NCBI GenBank assembly: GCA_964344435.1
Contig: CAYFNH010000063.1
Coordinates: 1-14,056, forward strand
Direction: 5' to 3'
DNA: 14,056 nt
Source of the DNA: Thiopontia sp964344435
GTDB taxonomy: Bacteria > Pseudomonadota > Gammaproteobacteria > GCF-002020875
The notes below the pieces were generated by a model. The model searched no databases, had not been told where the DNA came from, and saw nothing but the letters and a program-made list of their open reading frames with translations. The number at the start of each line of letters is the position of its first letter. Position 1 is the first letter of the stretch. The translations under genes and the position numbers were made by a program. Positions 1 through 6,109 of this stretch are shown piece after piece.

Positions 1-6
1 TGCTCA

Positions 7-21
7 TGAGAATTATTACTA
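7..21. promoter_or_regulatory. Fur-box-like site at the left edge
   Basis: The 15-mer TGAGAATTATTACTA matches the Fur 7-1-7 inverted repeat (TGATAAT-N-ATTATCA) at about 11 of 14 informative positions. It lies beyond the feoA terminator, so if real it probably controls a gene to the left of the window. AT-rich intergenic DNA produces such matches by chance, so confidence is limited. Confidence 0.4.
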
Positions 22-35
22 TTCAGTTTTTGGGT

Positions 36-63
36 AAAAAATATCCACTGCCCACGTCAGTGG
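36..63 (-). terminator. Probable intrinsic terminator of feoA
   Basis: Read on the minus strand, a 6-bp stem CCACTG/CAGTGG with a 7-base loop is followed three bases later by six T residues. It sits 35 bases past the feoA stop codon. The stem is short but the T tract is well placed. Confidence 0.55.
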
Positions 64-97
64 TGTAGTGGAGTCTGACTGGGGGGAGGGAAGCCGA

Positions 98-322
98 TCA
101 GGCAGCAGAAATCTGAATCATCTCCGCCTCTTTGTTGCGCAGGCTTACCTGGGCTCCCTGCACGGTGTAGGTGCGAGGGTCACCCAGCAGTGCAGTGTGG
201 TCAGTGGTGATGGTTGCACCGGGAATCATGCCGATCGAGGAGAGGCGGGCCTGAAGGGTTGCCTCCCCGCTGATGGCTGTGATTTTTCCACGGTTGCCGG
301 GTTTGAGATGATCCAGGGTCAT
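98..322 (-). CDS. feoA: FeoA-family ferrous iron transport accessory protein
   Basis: This 74-residue protein has the FeoA (SH3-like) pattern throughout: LKPGNRGKI near the start, RLSSIGMIPGATI at 26-38, a DPRTYTVQG strand at 48-56 and a closing SLRNKEAEMIQI. FeoA proteins are small cytoplasmic partners of the FeoB ferrous iron permease. The ATG at 322 is chosen because GGGAG lies 8 bases upstream and the encoded protein starts at the normal FeoA N terminus; the frame is open further upstream, but that stretch has no FeoA similarity and crosses the promoter. A Fur-like operator and a good promoter lie just upstream, and a terminator follows, so it looks monocistronic with no feoB directly behind it. 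Iron repression by Fur is the likely control. Family assignment is firm; partner unknown. Confidence 0.9.
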   Translation of the reverse strand: MTLDHLKPGNRGKITAISGEATLQARLSSIGMIPGATITTDHTALLGDPRTYTVQGAQVSLRNKEAEMIQISAA

Positions 323-363
323 TGTGCGTACTCCCAAAGTGGTCGTTGTTATTAGCGAATACC

Positions 364-393
364 ATTCTATTTGATAATCATTGTGATTAGCAA
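364..393 (-). promoter_or_regulatory. Probable sigma70 promoter of feoA
   Basis: On the minus strand, TTGCTA (393-388) and TAGAAT (369-364) are separated by 18 bases. This is about 40 bases upstream of the feoA start codon. The Fur-like site at 372-386 falls between the two hexamers, the classic arrangement for iron repression. Confidence 0.6.
372..386. promoter_or_regulatory. Fur-box-like operator between feoA and nifJ
   Basis: TGATAATCATTGTGA matches the Fur 7-1-7 consensus TGATAAT-N-ATTATCA at 12 of 14 positions. It lies in the spacer of the feoA promoter, so occupancy by Fe-Fur would block feoA. It is about 110 bases from the nifJ start, so an effect on nifJ is less likely. Confidence 0.6.
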
Positions 394-428
394 CTTTTTC
401 CATCAGGGGAGTTTGAATTATTAATCGA

Positions 429-459
429 TTGGGTTGTGATATATGGGTTGTGATATAAA
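429..459 (+). promoter_or_regulatory. Possible nifJ promoter with 14-bp tandem repeat
   Basis: A 13-base sequence GGGTTGTGATATA occurs twice in direct 14-base periodicity (431-443 and 445-457). Within it, TTGGGT (429-434) lies 17 bases before GATATA (452-457), or 19 bases before TATAAA (454-459). This could be the nifJ promoter, with the repeats acting as a tandem activator or repressor site. The promoter call is tentative; the repeat itself is clear. Confidence 0.4.
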
Positions 460-495
460 AGGGTAATTGAATGAAATGTATAGGGAGCAGAGCGC

Positions 496-3400
496 ATGAC
501 GATGATGGATGGTAATGAGGCGGTTGCTCGGATCGCCCATCAGACCAATGAGGTGATTGCAATCTATCCGATTACTCCGGCATCGCCGATGGGAGAGCTT
601 GCCGACGCCTGGTCGGCAGCGGGTCGCAAGAACATCTGGGGGAGTGTGCCGGAGGTGATCGAGATGCAGAGTGAGGCAGGGGCTGCCGGGACCATCCACG
701 GTGCACTGCAGAGCGGTGCCCTGGCCACTACTTTTACCGCCTCGCAGGGGTTGTTGTTGATGATCCCCAATATGTACAAGATTGCCGGTGAGCTGACCCC
801 AACGGTCATCCATGTCGCAGCCCGAACCGTGGCTACCCATGCGCTCTCCATTTTTGGAGACCACAGTGATGTGATGGCGGTGCGTGGAACCGGTTTTGCG
901 CTGTTGGCCTCCAGTTCGGTACAGGAGGCGCACGATTTTGCCCTGATTGCACAGGCGGCAACGCTCGCCTCAAGGGTGCCGTTTCTCCACTTTTTTGATG
1001 GTTTTCGCACCTCGCATGAGGTCAACCAGGTGGAGGAGATCCCCACTGAGGTGCTCCATCAGATGTTGGGAGAATCGCATGTTCAACTACACCGGGAGCG
1101 GGCGATGAGTCCGGACCACCCAGTAGTGCGAGGTACTTCACAGAACCCGGATACCTTCTTTCAGCAACGTGAGGCCTGTACCCCGTTTTATGACAAAACT
1201 GCCGATATTGTCACGGCGGTAATGGAACGCTTCGCGCTACTCTGTGGTCGCCACTATCGTCCCTTTGATTATCTGGGGGCAGAGGATGCAGAGTATGTCA
1301 TTGTACTGATGGGCTCCGGGGTGGGGGCGGTGGAAGAGACGGTGGAGCACCTCTCGGCACGTGGTGAGAAGGTGGGGGTGGTCAAGGTGCGTCTCTACCG
1401 CCCCTTCTCTCCAAAACATCTGCTGGAGGTGCTACCGCTGACCACGCGACGAATCGCGGTACTGGATCGGCTCAAGGAGCCAGGTGCGGATGGTGAGCCG
1501 CTCTACAAGGATGTGGTGGCTGCACTGGCCATTCACAGTGGGGCAGGGCGGCAATGGCCACAGCCGATGCCGGAGATTGTCGGGGGACGTTACGGAATCT
1601 CCTCCCGGGAGTTTACCCCCGGCATGGTCAAGGCGATCTTCGCAATGTTGGCGACGCAACCCAAACCCTCCTTCACCATCGGTATCCAGGATGATGTTAC
1701 CGGCAGCAGTCTCTCCTGGGAGGAGGACTTCCGGCCCGATGCGGTTAGCGGGCAGTTCAAGGCGCTCTTTTACGGTCTGGGTAGCGATGGTACCGTCAGT
1801 GCCAACCGCAACGCGATCAAGATCATTGGGGAACACTCCGAGCACTACGGCCAGGGGTATTTTGTCTACGACTCCAAGAAGAGTGGTGCGGTTACGGTCT
1901 CTCACCTCCGTTTTGGCAGGGAGCCGGTACGCTCCTCCTATCTCATCACGCCGGGTGAGGCAGACTTTGTTGCCTGTCACCAGGAGCGCTTCCTCAGCCG
2001 TTACAGGATGGCAGAGATGGCCCGGCCGGGGGCGGTGTTCCTGCTCAATAGCAGTCAGCCGCCTGACCAGGTGTGGGATACCCTGCCGCGCTCACTACAG
2101 CAGACCTTGATCGAGCGACACTTGCGCTTCTATGTGATCGATGCAATGAAGGTTGCGGCCGACAGCGGCATGGGCAAGCGGATCAATACGGTCATGCAGA
2201 GCTGCTTTTTTGCCATCTCCGAGGTGCTGCCTCAAGAGCAGGCCATCGCGGCAATGAAGGCGGCGGTGCAGTCGAGTTATGGCAAAAAGGGGGAGGCGGT
2301 TGTGCAACAGAATTTTGCTGCGATTGATGCAGCACTCAACCACCTGTACCGGGTTGAGGTGCCGCAGCAGGCTACCTCCGACAAGGAGATGCCTGCAGTG
2401 GTTCCGGCCCAGGCCCCGGAGTTTGTGCAGCAGGTGACTGCGCGCATGATTGCGGGAGAGGGGGAGCAGCTTCCCGTCAGCGCCTTCCCGGTGGATGGTA
2501 CCTGGCCGGTGGGCACTACACAGTGGGAAAAACGTAACCTAGCGTTTGAGATTCCATATTGGGATGAGTCGCTCTGTATCGACTGTGGCAAGTGCCCCTT
2601 TGTCTGCCCCCATGCGGCCATCCGTAGCAAGGTATTTGATCCGGAGCATGCGCAGGCAGCACCGGATGGCTTCAGGTTTGCACCGGTCAAGGGCAAGGAG
2701 TTTGCGCCAGAGACACAGATCAGCTACCAGGTTTCAGCGGAAGATTGTACCGGCTGCGGTCTCTGTGTAGAGGTATGTCCGGTGCAGGACAAGAAAAATC
2801 CGCAGCATAAGGCACTGGATATGGTACCGCTGGAGCCGGAACTGCTGGAACGGGAGCGTGTTAACTGGGCCTTCTTCAAGAGTCTGCCGGAATATGACAG
2901 AACCCTGGTGCGATCCTCTACCCTGAAAGGGGCGATGCTGTTTCAGCCGCTGTTCGAGTTTTCCGGCGCCTGTACCGGATGTGCCGAAACCCCCTATGTG
3001 CGTCTTGCCAGTCAGCTGTTCGGAGAGCGTATGGTGGTTGCCAATGCCACCGGCTGCTCCTCCATTTATGGTGGTAATCTGCCTACCACGCCCTGGACCG
3101 TTACCACCGAAGGTCTCGGTCCGGCCTGGAACAACTCTCTGTTTGAAGATAATGCCGAGTTTGGATTGGGGATGAGGGCGGCACTCGATCATCAGCTGGA
3201 TGAGGTGAGGGAGAAGCTGTTGTCGATGCGAGAAGCGCTTGGCGGAGAGAGGGTAGAGGCGCTGCTGAACCGGGATCAGGCCACAGAGATGGGTATTCAT
3301 CAGCAGCGTGAGGCGGTTGCGGAGCTGAGTGACCGGCTTCACCAGATCAACAGCGAGCAGGCGCTGGCACTGGATGCACTGGTCGAGGTGCTGGTGCGGC

Positions 3401-4050
3401 GTAGTGTCTGGATCATCGGAGGGGATGGCTGGGCCTATGACATCGGCTTTGGCGGAGTTGACCACGCCCTCGCCTCGGGGCGTGACCTCAATATCCTGGT
3501 GCTGGACACCGAGGTCTACTCCAATACCGGAGGGCAGACCTCGAAGGCAACTCCGCTTGGTGCGGTGGCAAAATTCTCTGCCGGTGGAAAAGCTACGGTG
3601 AAGAAGAGTCTGGCCGATGTTGCGCTCAGTTATGGCAATGTCTATGTCGGGCAGGTCGCCTACGGGGCCAAAGACATGCAGACGCTGAAGACGTTTCTGG
3701 AGGCGGAGTCCTATCCCGGCACCTCCATCATCATCGCCTATGCCCCCTGTATTGCTCACGGTGTAGAGCTGGGTTCCAACCATGAGCGCCAGCGCAAGGC
3801 GGTAGAGAGTGGGCACTGGCCACTGTTTCGCTATGATCCGCGTCGGCTGCAGGCGGGCAAGAATCCGATGCAGCTCGACTCCAGGGCGCCCTCCATCCCC
3901 TATGCCGAGTTTATGTCAGGTGAGGGGCGTTTCAACACATTGCTGCGCAGTCACCCCGAGGTGGCAAAACAGCTGCAAGAGCAGGCGCAGCAGGAGGTGG
4001 ATCATCGTTATCGGCACTACAAGATGCTGGCGGAGCAGGCGGATCCATGA
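496..4050 (+). CDS. nifJ: Pyruvate:ferredoxin (flavodoxin) oxidoreductase NifJ
   Basis: Full-length single-chain PFOR of 1184 residues, within the family's usual size. It catalyses oxidative decarboxylation of pyruvate to acetyl-CoA with reduction of ferredoxin or flavodoxin, or the reverse reaction when ferredoxin is strongly reduced. The N terminus MDGNEAVARIAHQTNEV...YPITPASPMGE is the POR pyruvate-binding domain. Two ferredoxin-type 4Fe-4S motifs follow: C694/C697/C700/C704 and C751/C754/C757/C761. The third, proximal cluster ligands are C826, C829, C854 and C1085. The thiamine diphosphate motif GGDGWAYDIGFGG starts near residue 975, and VYSNTGGQ follows. AGGGAG lies 8 bases before the ATG. 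In the cytoplasm it would feed low-potential electrons to nitrogenase or hydrogenase, or make pyruvate in reductive carbon fixation; which applies cannot be told here. It converges on hypC with only 25 bases between the stop codons and no visible terminator. Confidence 0.97.
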   Translation: MTMMDGNEAVARIAHQTNEVIAIYPITPASPMGELADAWSAAGRKNIWGSVPEVIEMQSEAGAAGTIHGALQSGALATTFTASQGLLLMIPNMYKIAGELTPTVIHVAARTVATHALSIFGDHSDVMAVRGTGFALLASSSVQEAHDFALIAQAATLASRVPFLHFFDGFRTSHEVNQVEEIPTEVLHQMLGESHVQLHRERAMSPDHPVVRGTSQNPDTFFQQREACTPFYDKTADIVTAVMERFALLCGRHYRPFDYLGAEDAEYVIVLMGSGVGAVEETVEHLSARGEKVGVVKVRLYRPFSPKHLLEVLPLTTRRIAVLDRLKEPGADGEPLYKDVVAALAIHSGAGRQWPQPMPEIVGGRYGISSREFTPGMVKAIFAMLATQPKPSFTIGIQDDVTGSSLSWEEDFRPDAVSGQFKALFYGLGSDGTVSANRNAIKIIGEHSEHYGQGYFVYDSKKSGAVTVSHLRFGREPVRSSYLITPGEADFVACHQERFLSRYRMAEMARPGAVFLLNSSQPPDQVWDTLPRSLQQTLIERHLRFYVIDAMKVAADSGMGKRINTVMQSCFFAISEVLPQEQAIAAMKAAVQSSYGKKGEAVVQQNFAAIDAALNHLYRVEVPQQATSDKEMPAVVPAQAPEFVQQVTARMIAGEGEQLPVSAFPVDGTWPVGTTQWEKRNLAFEIPYWDESLCIDCGKCPFVCPHAAIRSKVFDPEHAQAAPDGFRFAPVKGKEFAPETQISYQVSAEDCTGCGLCVEVCPVQDKKNPQHKALDMVPLEPELLERERVNWAFFKSLPEYDRTLVRSSTLKGAMLFQPLFEFSGACTGCAETPYVRLASQLFGERMVVANATGCSSIYGGNLPTTPWTVTTEGLGPAWNNSLFEDNAEFGLGMRAALDHQLDEVREKLLSMREALGGERVEALLNRDQATEMGIHQQREAVAELSDRLHQINSEQALALDALVEVLVRRSVWIIGGDGWAYDIGFGGVDHALASGRDLNILVLDTEVYSNTGGQTSKATPLGAVAKFSAGGKATVKKSLADVALSYGNVYVGQVAYGAKDMQTLKTFLEAESYPGTSIIIAYAPCIAHGVELGSNHERQRKAVESGHWPLFRYDPRRLQAGKNPMQLDSRAPSIPYAEFMSGEGRFNTLLRSHPEVAKQLQEQAQQEVDHRYRHYKMLAEQADP

Positions 4051-4075
4051 CTTATGCAGCGCTTTAAATGGATGA

Positions 4076-4312
4076 CTACTGTGGCGGGATCATCTTCTCG
4101 TGCATCTCGTCATAGAGTGCCCAGGCAGTCTCCGCCTCTTCGCGGGATACCTTCTGGATGGCCTGGCCCAGATGGCTTACCAGATAGTCGCCAACGGCCC
4201 AGGTCTCATGTTGTAACATGAAGAGGTTGACCTCGCGCTCGACCCCCTTGGCCTCGCAGTGAGCGATAAAGCGGTCAATCTTCTTGATCTGCATGGGGAT
4301 ACCAAAACACAT
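4076..4312 (-). CDS. hypC: HypC/HybG-family hydrogenase maturation chaperone
   Basis: A 78-residue protein beginning MCFGIPMQI, the hallmark HypC N terminus in which Cys2 (after removal of Met1) carries the Fe(CN)2CO intermediate between HypD and the hydrogenase large subunit precursor. The second conserved block, VGDYLVSHLGQAIQKV with His47, followed by an acidic EEAETAW helix, also fits HypC. The start is fixed by the invariant MC(x)GIP motif, although no strong ribosome binding site is seen. It stands alone on the minus strand, divergent from the protease gene across 51 bases and convergent with nifJ; no hypD or hypE is adjacent. It could equally be a dedicated HybG- or HupF-type paralogue for one hydrogenase. 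Confidence 0.9.
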   Translation of the reverse strand: MCFGIPMQIKKIDRFIAHCEAKGVEREVNLFMLQHETWAVGDYLVSHLGQAIQKVSREEAETAWALYDEMHEKMIPPQ

Positions 4313-4313
4313 A

Positions 4314-4337
4314 TTGTGAATGATACGCGAGCGTTCA
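4314..4337. promoter_or_regulatory. Imperfect inverted repeat between hypC and the protease gene
   Basis: GTGAA and TTCAC form a 5-bp inverted repeat separated by about 13 bases, in the 51-base gap between two divergently transcribed maturation genes. A gap this short must hold signals for both directions. No convincing -35/-10 pair was found, so an operator role is only a possibility. Confidence 0.2.
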
Positions 4338-4363
4338 CTAAAGTACAGGAGATGTAGCTGTCA

Positions 4364-4834
4364 ATGAAGAAGACACTGGTGTTGGGGTTGGGCAATACCC
4401 TGTTGGGAGACGAGGGCGTGGGGGTACGCGTGGTTGAGCGCCTGGCAGCGTCGGGTAGCCGTCCCGGAGTGGAGTGGATGGACGGGGGGACGCTCAGTTT
4501 TACCCTGGCCGGGCCGATTGCCGAGGCGGATCATCTGATTGTGGTGGACGCTGCCAATTTGCAGCGTCAAAGTGGGGCGGTAGGGGTGTACGAGGGGGAA
4601 CAGATGGACCACTTTATCGGTACCGGAAAGATGAGTAGTGTGCATGAGGTGAGCCTGCTGGACCTGCTCTCGATTACGGCACTGAGTTCAGAGCTGCCGC
4701 AACGGCGTGCCTTGGTAGGGGTGCAGCCGGAGTTTGTGGATTGGGCCGATCGCCTCTCTCCTGCAGTGGAGGCGGGGGTGGTGGAAGCAGAGGCCGCTGT
4801 GAATGCATTGCTGGAGCGCTGGGCCGATGAGTAG
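4364..4834 (+). CDS. hyaD: HyaD/HybD-family [NiFe]-hydrogenase maturation protease
   Basis: This 156-residue protein begins KTLVLGLGNTLLGDEGVGVRVVE, the hydrogenase endopeptidase (M52) signature. The three nickel-sensing residues known in HybD (E16, D62, H93) are present here as Glu17, Asp62 and His94. The enzyme removes a short C-terminal peptide from the hydrogenase large subunit once the Ni-Fe centre is complete. A second conserved region, GVQPEFVDW near residue 118, matches the family's GIQP(x)xxxW block. AGGAGA lies 11 bases upstream of the ATG, a somewhat long spacing. The 3' end overlaps the next gene (stop 4832-4834, next start 4827), which points to translational coupling. The large and small subunit genes are not in the window. 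Confidence 0.93.
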   Translation: MKKTLVLGLGNTLLGDEGVGVRVVERLAASGSRPGVEWMDGGTLSFTLAGPIAEADHLIVVDAANLQRQSGAVGVYEGEQMDHFIGTGKMSSVHEVSLLDLLSITALSSELPQRRALVGVQPEFVDWADRLSPAVEAGVVEAEAAVNALLERWADE

Positions 4835-5219
4835 TCTGGATCGGGTTGCGGTGGCGGTGCAGGGCGCAGCCAATACGGCGATGGTGGATGCGATTCTGCA
4901 GCAGATAGCCGAAGGGCTGGCGCGCTATCTGGAGAGTGGGGAGCGGGTGGAGATTGATCTGCTGGGGCTGCCGTTGACGGCGGCCGATCGCATGGCGCTG
5001 GAGAAGGCACTGGGGCGTGGAGAGGTCCACATCACTCTGGAGGTGATGGGGGAGAGTGAAGTGGTAGAGACCGGATTCTCCGGCGTCTGGTGGATTCGGC
5101 ATCGAGATCAACAGGGAAGAACGGTGGCCAATCTGGTTGAAATCTGTGCGGTGCCGGCCATTGTGGTGGCAGAAGAGGGCGAAATGGTACATGCATTGGA
5201 GCGTTTACAGGGGAGGTAA
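4827..5219 (+). CDS. hupH: Short HupH/HyaF-like hydrogenase assembly protein (C-terminal domain only)
   Basis: The 130-residue product matches the HupH/HyaF C-terminal domain: the conserved tract TGFSGVWWIRHRDQQGRT (near 88-105) leads into NLVEICAVPAIVV. HupH-type proteins help mature the hydrogenase small subunit, probably protecting its Fe-S clusters under oxygen. Usual members are about twice this length with two related domains, so this is a half-size version; the frame is intact and there is no sign of a disrupted upstream half, because the 5' end overlaps the protease gene. The ATG at 4827 is preferred to one at 4803, since it gives the common 8-base coupled overlap and the shorter protein begins at the domain start. 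Functional equivalence to full-length HupH is inferred. Confidence 0.75.
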   Translation: MSSLDRVAVAVQGAANTAMVDAILQQIAEGLARYLESGERVEIDLLGLPLTAADRMALEKALGRGEVHITLEVMGESEVVETGFSGVWWIRHRDQQGRTVANLVEICAVPAIVVAEEGEMVHALERLQGR

Positions 5220-5235
5220 GAGGGGAGAGTTTCCA

Positions 5236-5264
5236 TGGAATATGGGGGTAATCTGTTCTATAAT
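5236..5264 (+). promoter_or_regulatory. Possible promoter of the receiver-domain gene
   Basis: A perfect TATAAT (5259-5264) lies 17 bases after TGGAAT (5236-5241), a weak -35. A start point near 5271 would give a leader of about 30 bases before the GTG at 5300. Confidence 0.4.
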
Positions 5265-5299
5265 CGTCAGAATTTTCCCGCAGAGTTCAGTTTGAAATA

Positions 5300-5707
5300 G
5301 TGGCTATCGCACCTAAATCGTCGGCAGACTTTTTTACCCCCCGGGTTCTGATTGCAGATGATGAGCAGACCATGCGCAGTCTGCTCTCTGATCTGCTGCG
5401 CCAGGAGGGGTGTAATGTGGTGGCGAAAGCGGAAAATGGGTTGATGGCGTTTGAGTTCTACAAGTCCAAGAGTCCAGACATGATTTTTCTGGATATCAAT
5501 ATGCCTGAAGAGGATGGGATCGATGTACTCAAACGGATTCGTGAAGAGGATAAGGAGGTCTTCATCTGTATGGTCAGTGCAGATGCCTATCCGGCAACGG
5601 TAAAGGAGGCGGTTACTCAGGGGGTCTCCGGGTTTGTGGTCAAGCCGTTGAGCCAGAGCCGGATCCATGATGTGGTGGCAAACTTCCACAAGCAGCGCCG
5701 CAAGTGA
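5300..5707 (+). CDS. Stand-alone CheY-like response regulator receiver
   Basis: A 135-residue single receiver domain with no output domain. The acidic pair Asp20/Asp21, the phosphoacceptor Asp65 in MIFLDINMPEEDG, the switch Ser93 in MVSADA and Lys115 in FVVKPL are all in place, so it should be phosphorylated by a histidine kinase. It starts at GTG 5300: no upstream in-frame start exists because a TAG lies directly before it, and a later ATG would remove the acidic pair. No clear Shine-Dalgarno sequence is seen. It sits about 100 bases upstream of mamL in the same direction. A chemotaxis/aerotaxis role linked to magnetotaxis is plausible but is guilt by association only; the residues do not name the partner. 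Confidence 0.9.
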   Translation: MAIAPKSSADFFTPRVLIADDEQTMRSLLSDLLRQEGCNVVAKAENGLMAFEFYKSKSPDMIFLDINMPEEDGIDVLKRIREEDKEVFICMVSADAYPATVKEAVTQGVSGFVVKPLSQSRIHDVVANFHKQRRK

Positions 5708-5735
5708 TTGCAGCATGAGGTATTTTGTGGATAAT
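5708..5735 (+). promoter_or_regulatory. Possible promoter upstream of mamL
   Basis: TTGCAG (5708-5713) and GATAAT (5730-5735) are 16 bases apart, just after the receiver gene's stop. A transcript from here would include the 18-bp palindrome at 5762-5779 in its leader. Weak evidence. Confidence 0.3.
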
Positions 5736-5761
5736 CGTCCGGCAGTTGCAGGTCGGGCACG

Positions 5762-5779
5762 AGTTACCTTCTGGTAACT
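5762..5779. promoter_or_regulatory. Perfect 18-bp palindromic hairpin upstream of mamL
   Basis: AGTTACC-TTCT-GGTAACT is a perfect 7-bp inverted repeat with a 4-base loop, ending 25 bases before the mamL GTG. No T tract follows, so it is not a classical terminator. A close relative of the same length lies before mamO (7016-7033). It could be an operator or an RNA leader hairpin. Confidence 0.6.
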
Positions 5780-5804
5780 ATTTGATAATAACGGGTGGGG
5801 AGTC

Positions 5805-6047
5805 GTGTTTAAAAGCGTATTAGTGCTAATTTTCATTCTTCTGCTGTTGATCTTTTCTTCGCAGAATATGGAGCATGCCGAGATCCATATGGTTGCAGGC
5901 AATCCCATGCGTATTCCGCTGATCCTGATCATTGCCGGTGCCTTTATTGCCGGGTATGCCACGGCACTGTTTACCTTTATCATGAAGCAGTCGAAGCGCA
6001 AGGACCGGAACCGGGATCTGGTGATGCGCGAGCCATCCCGGTTCTGA
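5805..6047 (+). CDS. mamL: Magnetosome membrane protein MamL
   Basis: An 80-residue protein with two membrane segments (about 3-18 and 37-60) and a strongly basic C-terminal tail KQSKRKDRNR. The QNMEHAEIHMVAGNPMRIPLILII loop is the LapA-like pattern typical of MamL. In Magnetospirillum, MamL is required to form the magnetosome membrane invagination, and its positive tail is thought to act on the lipid bilayer. It starts at GTG with GGTGGGGA just upstream; no better start exists in frame. It is the first gene of the magnetosome run here; mamE, mamI, mamJ and mamK, which normally precede it in Magnetospirillum, are not in the window. LapA-domain proteins of other function are the alternative, but the position next to mamM makes MamL very likely. 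Confidence 0.87.
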   Translation: MFKSVLVLIFILLLLIFSSQNMEHAEIHMVAGNPMRIPLILIIAGAFIAGYATALFTFIMKQSKRKDRNRDLVMREPSRF

Positions 6048-6054
6048 ATGCGGA

Positions 6055-6083
6055 TTGGTTTTTATTTTGTTGATTTGTATAGT
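6055..6083 (+). promoter_or_regulatory. Probable sigma70 promoter in front of mamM
   Basis: TTGGTT (6055-6060) and TATAGT (6078-6083) are exactly 17 bases apart in the T-rich gap between mamL and mamM. A start near 6090 would give a short leader of about 20 bases. This would let mamM and everything downstream be expressed independently of mamL. Confidence 0.5.
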
Positions 6084-6109
6084 GTGATCCGAAGCAGGAA
6101 AAGGGTTCT

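Noticed and set aside
323..562. N-terminal extension of feoA to an upstream ATG
   Set aside because: The extra 80 residues have no FeoA similarity, overlap the start of nifJ and cross the promoter and Fur-like site; ATG 322 has a good ribosome binding site.
2734..3816. Long minus-strand open frame (360 codons) inside nifJ
   Set aside because: It is antisense to the most conserved part of nifJ, has no recognisable domain and is rich in residues expected from a mirrored high-GC gene.
5762..5779. Palindrome before mamL as an intrinsic terminator of the receiver gene
   Set aside because: The stem is perfect, but no T tract follows on either strand, and a sister palindrome lies within coding sequence before mamO.
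5267..6001. Minus-strand open frame of 244 codons across the receiver gene and mamL
   Set aside because: It runs antisense to two genes with clear family signatures and across their intergenic region; no domain or ribosome binding site supports it.
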